Below, one piece after another: positions 58,909 to 64,000 of a stretch of 64,000 nt of DNA. The DNA lies in assembly GCA_001936135.1 (NCBI GenBank), contig CP012817.1, positions 2,666,001 through 2,730,000 on the forward strand, written 5' to 3'. The notes below the pieces were generated by a model, which did not search any database, was not told where the DNA came from, and saw only the letters and a program-made list of their open reading frames with translations. The stretch's first letter is position 1. Each line of letters opens with the position of its first letter. Made by a program: the position numbers and the translations under genes. The stretch comes from Saccharomycopsis fibuligera x Saccharomycopsis cf. fibuligera. Lineage: Eukaryota > Ascomycota > Saccharomycetes > Ascoideales > Saccharomycopsidaceae.

Positions 58909-60450
58909 ATGGCGACGTATAACGAAATTCAACCAAAGAAACTTGGTAGTAAAAAACAACTGAAGATGTCTAAACAACAACTGGTACCTCAACAAGAGCA
59001 ACAACAGCCGCCATCTAACCAGCTGACTACCATTCCAGTGGCTTTGCAGGATTTTTCGGTGGCCAGTTTTAATATGATGGATCGGTATAATTTCAATGAG
59101 CGGCAAAGGGAATCATGTCGGAACCAAATCAAGTTTCTAGTCGAGAAAGCCATTAAAGAAAACAAAATTTGGCAAAATGATTGGACGAAGCAAAAATTAC
59201 CAATATTTGATCCACTGGTTCCTTTAGAATTGGAAGTTGATGTGCGTGACAGTAGTATTATTAATAATCATGTAAATAACAACAGAGTGCCAATTGCAAA
59301 AAACAAGATAAATTCTAGAGTTCCAAAGGACATTAAGAAAAGAGGTTTTACGGATGATAATTTAACTGATTACGATTCCGAGCAACGTAAAAAAATGAGA
59401 GGAGCACGATTTGAAAGAGAATTGAGTACAGATATAAATCAAAGCAGAGTGTCAGATAATGAATTTGGTTATGAAGATAGAAATAAAAAGTTGGTTGGCG
59501 TATGCCAGGATTTGGAAAAAAAATACTTTAGATTAACATCAGCGCCAGATCCTTCGAGAGTACGTCCATTAGAAGTTTTGAAAAAATCATTGGAATATAT
59601 TCTTGCTAAGTTTAATGGTAATTCTGACGTTAAATACAATTACATTTGCGATCAGCTTAAATCTATTAGACAAGATTTGACAGTGCAGTTGATCCAAAAT
59701 GAATTCACTGTGCAAGTATATGAGACACACGCAAAAATTGCCATTGAAAATAATGATTTAGGTGAGTATAATCAATGCCAAAGCAGATTGAAAACGTTAT
59801 ACAGAAACAATGATATTGAAGCAAAAAACAAATTGGAATTTCTTAGTTACAGAACATTGTATTACATTTTGACGGAAAACTACTCTGAAGTTTGTAAATT
59901 AAAGCTTTATGAATTATATGAAGAGGAAGTCAGTTTCAGAAAAAAATCATTAAAGGGCCCTCGTATGCAAGTGAGCAGAGAGGTGATTGAAAAACATATG
60001 AATTTTAAGTCAAAAGCCGGGAATGTGTTTATAGATTTTTCTTTGAGAGTCTTTGAGTACATTTATAGCTCGAACTATCATGAATTTTTCCAAGTTTATG
60101 AAAAGGTTCAAAAATTAGACCGACTGAATATTTATCGAGGTACTTTTCGTATTTTTCTCAAATTTTTAAGCTTAATTATAGAGAAATTCCGCATAAAGAC
60201 GCTCTTCATAATGTCAAAAGCTTACAGAAAGTTATCTTTGAATTTCATTCAAAAAGAATTGAAATATGAATCATTGCATCAAGTTAATCAATTCCTCAAA
60301 GAAAAGAAATTGAATCAATATTTAACATTGTCTATGAATAATGGTGAGAAGGAAGATAACTGGTTTTTTGAGTTACATTTGGCAAAAGACCGCATAGTAT
60401 CGTTACATAGCAGTACTTATAAAAAAGTTGACATTAAAGGCCAAATTTAA
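58909..60450 (+). CDS. THP3: Sac3/GANP-domain protein Thp3
   Basis: A 513-aa protein of the Thp3-Csn12 complex, which works in transcription elongation and mRNA maturation. The first ~180 residues are Gln-, Asn- and Lys-rich and variable. The SAC3/GANP/THP3 domain starts at KKYFRLTSAPDPSRVRPLEV (~202) and has the very conserved YNYICDQLKSIRQDLTVQ, IQNEFTVQVYETHAKIAIE and GDLGEYNQCQSRLKTLY-like signatures (here NDLGEYNQCQ), continuing to ~450 with a winged-helix end. LENG8 is the animal relative. Length is close to S. cerevisiae Thp3 (470 aa). Confidence 0.94.
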   Translation: MATYNEIQPKKLGSKKQLKMSKQQLVPQQEQQQPPSNQLTTIPVALQDFSVASFNMMDRYNFNERQRESCRNQIKFLVEKAIKENKIWQNDWTKQKLPIFDPLVPLELEVDVRDSSIINNHVNNNRVPIAKNKINSRVPKDIKKRGFTDDNLTDYDSEQRKKMRGARFERELSTDINQSRVSDNEFGYEDRNKKLVGVCQDLEKKYFRLTSAPDPSRVRPLEVLKKSLEYILAKFNGNSDVKYNYICDQLKSIRQDLTVQLIQNEFTVQVYETHAKIAIENNDLGEYNQCQSRLKTLYRNNDIEAKNKLEFLSYRTLYYILTENYSEVCKLKLYELYEEEVSFRKKSLKGPRMQVSREVIEKHMNFKSKAGNVFIDFSLRVFEYIYSSNYHEFFQVYEKVQKLDRLNIYRGTFRIFLKFLSLIIEKFRIKTLFIMSKAYRKLSLNFIQKELKYESLHQVNQFLKEKKLNQYLTLSMNNGEKEDNWFFELHLAKDRIVSLHSSTYKKVDIKGQI

Positions 60451-60920
60451 TTTTTATTGGCTCAACACACAGCTATACGGATAGGCTGAAGTGTTTGAAG
60501 CGCTTGAACATCAAACGGAGTCTAGTTTGGGATGTTTACCTTGTTCATCTCTCAACATATTTAGGTCTGGCACCTATTGTTGAAACTGATAACACTTCAA
60601 ATTCAAACTGTGCTGAAAAGCTCTTATTGAAAGCTTCAACTTTCCTAAGCCATTTTATCATACCAAATTCATTATCATTCTCTGGCAAACCATTGTAGAA
60701 TTAAGTATATATAGTACTATAGCTAGCTATTTAGAATTCGTAAGATTTTTATAGAGGATAGTGCAATTAATACTAATACTAATACTAGCGTGTTTTTTTT
60801 TTTTTGTTTTTTGTTTTTTGTTTTTTTTTCATGTTTTTTTTATAGCAGCGTTGATGTGTACCATGTAGTCAAAGCGTTTGCTTGTTTGTTTGTTTTTATG
60901 CAACATTTCAGTTTATAACA
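60451..60920. other. THP3 / YUH1 convergent intergenic region
   Basis: 470 bp with ACTAAT direct repeats (~60770-60787) and interrupted T-runs (60790-60840). A 67-codon frame here (60495-60698) lacks an ATG start and similarity. Probably only 3' flanks. Confidence 0.5.
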
Positions 60921-61637
60921 TCAATCAAAAGAAGGGGTTAAAGCCATTAAATTGTAGTTCAACTTATTTCTTTCATCAGCGATGTTCATGTAATGTTGAA
61001 TTCTATCAAGAACGAGCCTTTCATTCAAAACATCATCAGCAACACTTTTACCCAAATCAATTGGGCCTTTTCTTCTACCATCAAGTTCATACAAATGACC
61101 ATCTTTTTCATTGAAAACAAAACTTATGAAGTGCAATTCCACATCATCATCAGCCGCAGGAGCTTCTGTTTGTCCCTCTTGAGCGGCATCAGCGTATTCG
61201 TTTTCCAAATTCTGAATCAATTCAGTACGCTGGTCAGTGGTTCTTACGTCTTGCAAAAATTTGACAAATTTGTGTAATTTGGAGTCTGGCTCAATATCGT
61301 TCTCGCTCACGTTAACAATGGAATGCAAGAGAGCATACAAGCCACAAGCATTTTTGATGTTTTGCGGGAACCAGTAAATTTTCTCATCGTTTGCATCTTT
61401 GGGAATTTGGTAAGTTGGCAAGCTCGAGTCGATTGAGTTCTTCAACTTTTCAAAATTTTCAGTGATCGGAAATAACAAGATGATTGCCTTAACTGGACGA
61501 GGAATGAAGGCAAGAAGATCAGGATCCGTTAGTGAGTAAACATCATTGAACTGGAATTTACGAGAAAGGCCCAAGTTGTAAGCTAGTTGGCTAAACACTG
61601 TAGGGTTGGATTCTAATGGGACCACGGCTCTAGACAT
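60921..61637 (-). CDS. YUH1: Ubiquitin C-terminal hydrolase Yuh1 (UCH)
   Basis: A 238-aa cysteine protease that cleaves small adducts and the C-terminal extension from ubiquitin and Rub1. The catalytic set is complete: Gln92 (oxyanion) and Cys98 in PQNIKNACGLYALLH, His169 in ELHFISFVF, Asp186 in YELDGRRKGP. The N-terminus SRAVVPLESNPTVF and the SLTDPDLLAFIPRPVKA block are nearly those of yeast Yuh1. Start is the ATG just before SRAVVPLE. The active-site crossover loop (~145-165) is acidic and Ala-rich, as usual. Confidence 0.96.
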   Translation of the reverse strand: MSRAVVPLESNPTVFSQLAYNLGLSRKFQFNDVYSLTDPDLLAFIPRPVKAIILLFPITENFEKLKNSIDSSLPTYQIPKDANDEKIYWFPQNIKNACGLYALLHSIVNVSENDIEPDSKLHKFVKFLQDVRTTDQRTELIQNLENEYADAAQEGQTEAPAADDDVELHFISFVFNEKDGHLYELDGRRKGPIDLGKSVADDVLNERLVLDRIQHYMNIADERNKLNYNLMALTPSFD

Positions 61638-62553
61638 TGTTGTGCGCTGCAAGAAGTTATTGGGTAATTGGTGGGTATTCCAGGTGTATGTTTAGAGATG
61701 TATCAAGAAAACCTATGATCAATTAATGTTGTAGATGTTCAGTTGGGGCGATGGCAAAACAGGACACACACAAAAAATAAACTTCTTTGGTAAATGTCTT
61801 TCTCTGCGATGCATTTTCCAGGCAGGAAATATCAAATATCACGCAGATCGATCGGGAATTATTACGTCACTGGAAAAGTGGTAAGACAATATACAACAGG
61901 AGCCGGTCTAAGGCACTAGCTCTTACAAAATACAAACTAAATGTTTATCAACTCAAAAGCAGCAATAAAATCATAAAAGGAAAAAAGAAAAATAACAAAA
62001 TAAGATGTAAACCCCAAGCGAAACGATATCAGCACGTAGCAAAAAATCACCTCAAAAAGGCCTTCCCACTAGCAGACACCATATTATACAGGGTTGGTAA
62101 CGCTTTTCTCCTTCCGGCCATTTATGCTCATATAAAGATGGAGGAGTACTTTTATGGCTTGGTATTCCAGAAGTGAAATGTGTACCGAAAGGAAACAGGG
62201 GAAGAAAAAGAAAAGAAAGAAAAAAATGTGAGATGGGCTGTCTTTTATGTTGTTTATTTTGACTCTAGGGTCTTTGCCAGTGAAGAAAAAATTTTATGTG
62301 GTTGGAAAATTTACTACCCGGACAAAGTTCATGTTACCATTACAAAAGCGACACTACTTGCACTCTGTTAATGTATGACAGGCTGGTTGGCTACTTTATT
62401 TACTTCAAAGACTATGAGCAGGGGTTGTTATTTGGATTAAAAATAAAAGTATGAACGAAATGCGACTTCACTGTAGGCTTACAACAAAATGCAAAAGCAA
62501 ACAATAGCACAAAATGATTATTCTATGTACAGTAGAGGACTAATATGCACACT
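61638..62553. other. YUH1 promoter region / MRP1-like 3' flank
   Basis: 916 bp between two minus-strand genes. A 130-codon plus-strand frame (61787-62176) lacks an initiating ATG and has Lys/Asn-rich composition with no recognised family. A second short frame at 62180-62371 likewise. I see no RNA gene. Confidence 0.45.
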
Positions 62554-63582
62554 TTAATATCCAGTAATTATCGATCTTTCAGGCAATCTGCTAGCCACTT
62601 TATCCCAGTCAATACTCTCCCAGACTCTATCCAAGTAGTCCTTTTTTCCAAACACACCATAGTCATACAAATAAGCCTTTGGTGAAGCATCAATAGCCAA
62701 CACTGGCACCAATTGTCTCTTGTTTTGATAGAATGTGTTCTTGGCTTCTTCCAATGATTCGAAAACAGTATGCTTGTAGCCATACTCTGTGCTTAAAGTG
62801 TTTTCTGAAGCAAAACTTTCTGCGCCGTCATTAGTACCTTCGGCTTTTTGCTTTTCAAGAGCTTTTTGTTCTTGAGTGGTTTTGTGCAAAAATCTAAGGT
62901 TATCCAAAGCTTCAGAAGCCTTAGAGCTTGGTTGACCGGCATTATAAGTATTGAGGACAAATAGCTGTTCGTATTGATCAATTCTCTTTTCTAATTTTTC
63001 AGCGGCCAACCACACAAAACCATCTCCTTTGATAGCCAATGCAGAGTTCAAAAGCAAAGTTCTGAACTCATGTATTGATCCAAACGATGCAACTAACCAA
63101 TCGTTTAATTTCTTGTTCAATGGCTCATTTGGAAATCTGTAGTTCAAGGAAGGACTTTGCAATAAGCTTTTTGCCGTAGCTTTTTCAGGAGGTTGTTGTT
63201 TTGCTGGATCGCTTATTGGTGCTAAGCAATCAAATGCAAATTTGGTATTGTATAATAATGATGCATTTTCGTACAACTGTTTCTTAGTTGGTTCATTGTA
63301 AAAATTAGAAATAATGTGTTCTAAGCTATGGGATACCCCGGTTGGTTCAGATGCACCTGCACCACCACTTTGAGAAGCGCTGTTCAAGTTATTCACGTAA
63401 TGCTGACCTCTAGAGTACCATGCTGTCTCTAAACCTTTTGGAGAGTACAATCCTCTGAGACCTTGGCTTTTGGTTTCATCGAGATGCTGGAGTTCTGGAA
63501 GAGTGTATATACTTCTTTGTAACTGGTGGCTTCTCAACACCTTGGTGGAACTGCGCAAGCTAGGCGTTACTGCTCTGAACAT
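62554..63582 (-). CDS. Mitochondrial small-subunit ribosomal protein, SOD-like (Mrp1/Rsm26 type)
   Basis: A 342-aa protein with an Arg/Ser-rich presequence (MFRAVTPSLRSSTKVLRSHQLQRS), followed by LRGLYSPKGLETAWYSRGQHYV and an iron/manganese superoxide-dismutase-like fold that lacks the metal ligands: NEPLNKKLNDWLVASFGSIHEF, GDGFVWLAAEKL, VPVLAIDASPKAYLYDYG, YLDRVWESIDWDKVASRLP. Mrp1 (mS43) and Rsm26 (mS42) share this fold and pair in the yeast mitoribosome. Length (yeast Mrp1 321 aa, Rsm26 266 aa) favours Mrp1, but I cannot separate them firmly. A Lys/Glu-rich insert is at ~230-250. Confidence 0.85.
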   Translation of the reverse strand: MFRAVTPSLRSSTKVLRSHQLQRSIYTLPELQHLDETKSQGLRGLYSPKGLETAWYSRGQHYVNNLNSASQSGGAGASEPTGVSHSLEHIISNFYNEPTKKQLYENASLLYNTKFAFDCLAPISDPAKQQPPEKATAKSLLQSPSLNYRFPNEPLNKKLNDWLVASFGSIHEFRTLLLNSALAIKGDGFVWLAAEKLEKRIDQYEQLFVLNTYNAGQPSSKASEALDNLRFLHKTTQEQKALEKQKAEGTNDGAESFASENTLSTEYGYKHTVFESLEEAKNTFYQNKRQLVPVLAIDASPKAYLYDYGVFGKKDYLDRVWESIDWDKVASRLPERSIITGY

Positions 63583-64000
63583 TGTACTTGTCTATGCGTA
63601 TGTGTGTATTAGTGATGACTCTATAGTGATCTCCAGATTCGTGTCAAGCTTTGGATAATCGTAGTCGTAACATTTGATGAATTTTTTGTCCAAAAGAAAA
63701 AAAAATCAAAAAATCAAAAAATTTACCCGATGTATGCAAGTGTGATTGGAGCGTATGTATGCATTATGATGCGTGTTATAAATAAACGGTTTCAACCTTT
63801 ACAATTAACCAAAGCTGCTTGAAACGCGTGTTACCAGTCTTCAAAAAATGAAGTAAACCTGTGGAAACAATTTTTAAGAGAACATATTCGCTTGTTTTCT
63901 TGTTTTCTTGTTTTCTTGTTTGCTTGTTTGTTTATTTTTAAATTATTTTACATTGAACATGAACGATGAAAATAGCAAAAACAAATGCAATACAAAGTCA
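63583..64000. other. Right-edge intergenic region
   Basis: 418 bp upstream of the mitoribosomal gene. Just before the edge are CTTGTTTT octamer repeats (63893-63930). An ATG at 63959 opens a frame (MNDENSKNKCNTKS) that runs off the window; it may be the start of a plus-strand gene, but 14 codons cannot prove it. Confidence 0.4.

Noticed and set aside
60495-60698. 67-codon frame downstream of THP3
   Set aside because: No ATG at its start, in a convergent 3' flank; likely UTR.
61787-62176. 130-codon plus-strand Lys/Asn-rich frame
   Set aside because: No initiating ATG near its start and no recognisable motif; it lies in the YUH1 promoter region.

Overview
The window is nuclear DNA of a budding yeast. 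It is AT-rich with compact genes, GTATGT...CTAAC...AG introns and long poly(dA:dT) tracts, and its proteins are yeast orthologues. It very probably belongs to the CTG-Ser1 (CUG = serine) clade. In TRM5, two in-frame CTG codons (4418-4420, 4931-4933) fall where the S. cerevisiae protein has serine. In the RFX gene, a run of 12 in-frame CTG codons reads as an ordinary Ser/Ala-rich disordered stretch instead of a Leu-rich one. The many long amino-acid homopolymers would suit a Lodderomyces/Candida-type genome, but the species is not fixed by this sequence.

Layout. 0-9.4 kb: NUP49(-), RRP4(-), TRM5(+), divergent histone H3(-)/H4(+), MFS transporter(-). 9.4-16 kb: a sparse, fast-evolving stretch with a 139-codon membrane ORF, an orphan 617-aa multi-spanning protein and an orphan acidic protein. 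16-31 kb: DHDPS-like aldolase(+), SRP101(-), NOP19-like(+), PEX39-like(-), an orphan 789-aa protein(-), PGS1(+), cystinosin/ERS1-like(-), DNM1(-). 31-42 kb: GBP2/HRB1(+), TAN1(+), a small orphan(-), SDT1/PHM8(+), RRP14(-), small heat-shock protein(+), an orphan membrane/acidic-tail protein(-). 42-64 kb: BUD3(-), DCC1(+), RFX factor(+), PBA1(-), THP3(+), YUH1(-), MRP1/RSM26-like(-).

Six genes carry ten introns (PEX39-like 1, ERS1-like 2, GBP2 3, RRP14 1, DCC1 2, PBA1 1). Several first exons are tiny (6 nt in PBA1, 18 nt in RRP14), so simple ORF calling would truncate or miss them. I rebuilt each from the splice signals and from the protein family it restores.

The genes are unrelated housekeeping functions, as usual in yeast: RNA processing and export (RRP4, RRP14, NOP19-like, GBP2, THP3, NUP49), tRNA modification (TRM5, TAN1), organelle biology (PGS1, DNM1, MRP1-like, PEX39-like, ERS1-like), secretion (SRP101), chromosome biology (H3/H4, DCC1, RFX) and polarity (BUD3). 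I found no tRNA, rRNA, CRISPR or recognisable transposon. Two conspicuous GC-rich islands (about 4-9 kb and 49-54 kb) interrupt the AT-rich background. I did not find a clearly new multi-gene system. The most interesting items are the CTG tract in the RFX gene, the hidden exons, a three-copy NW motif in BUD3, the orphan membrane genes at 10-12.4 kb and a perfect GC hairpin in the H3/H4 promoter.
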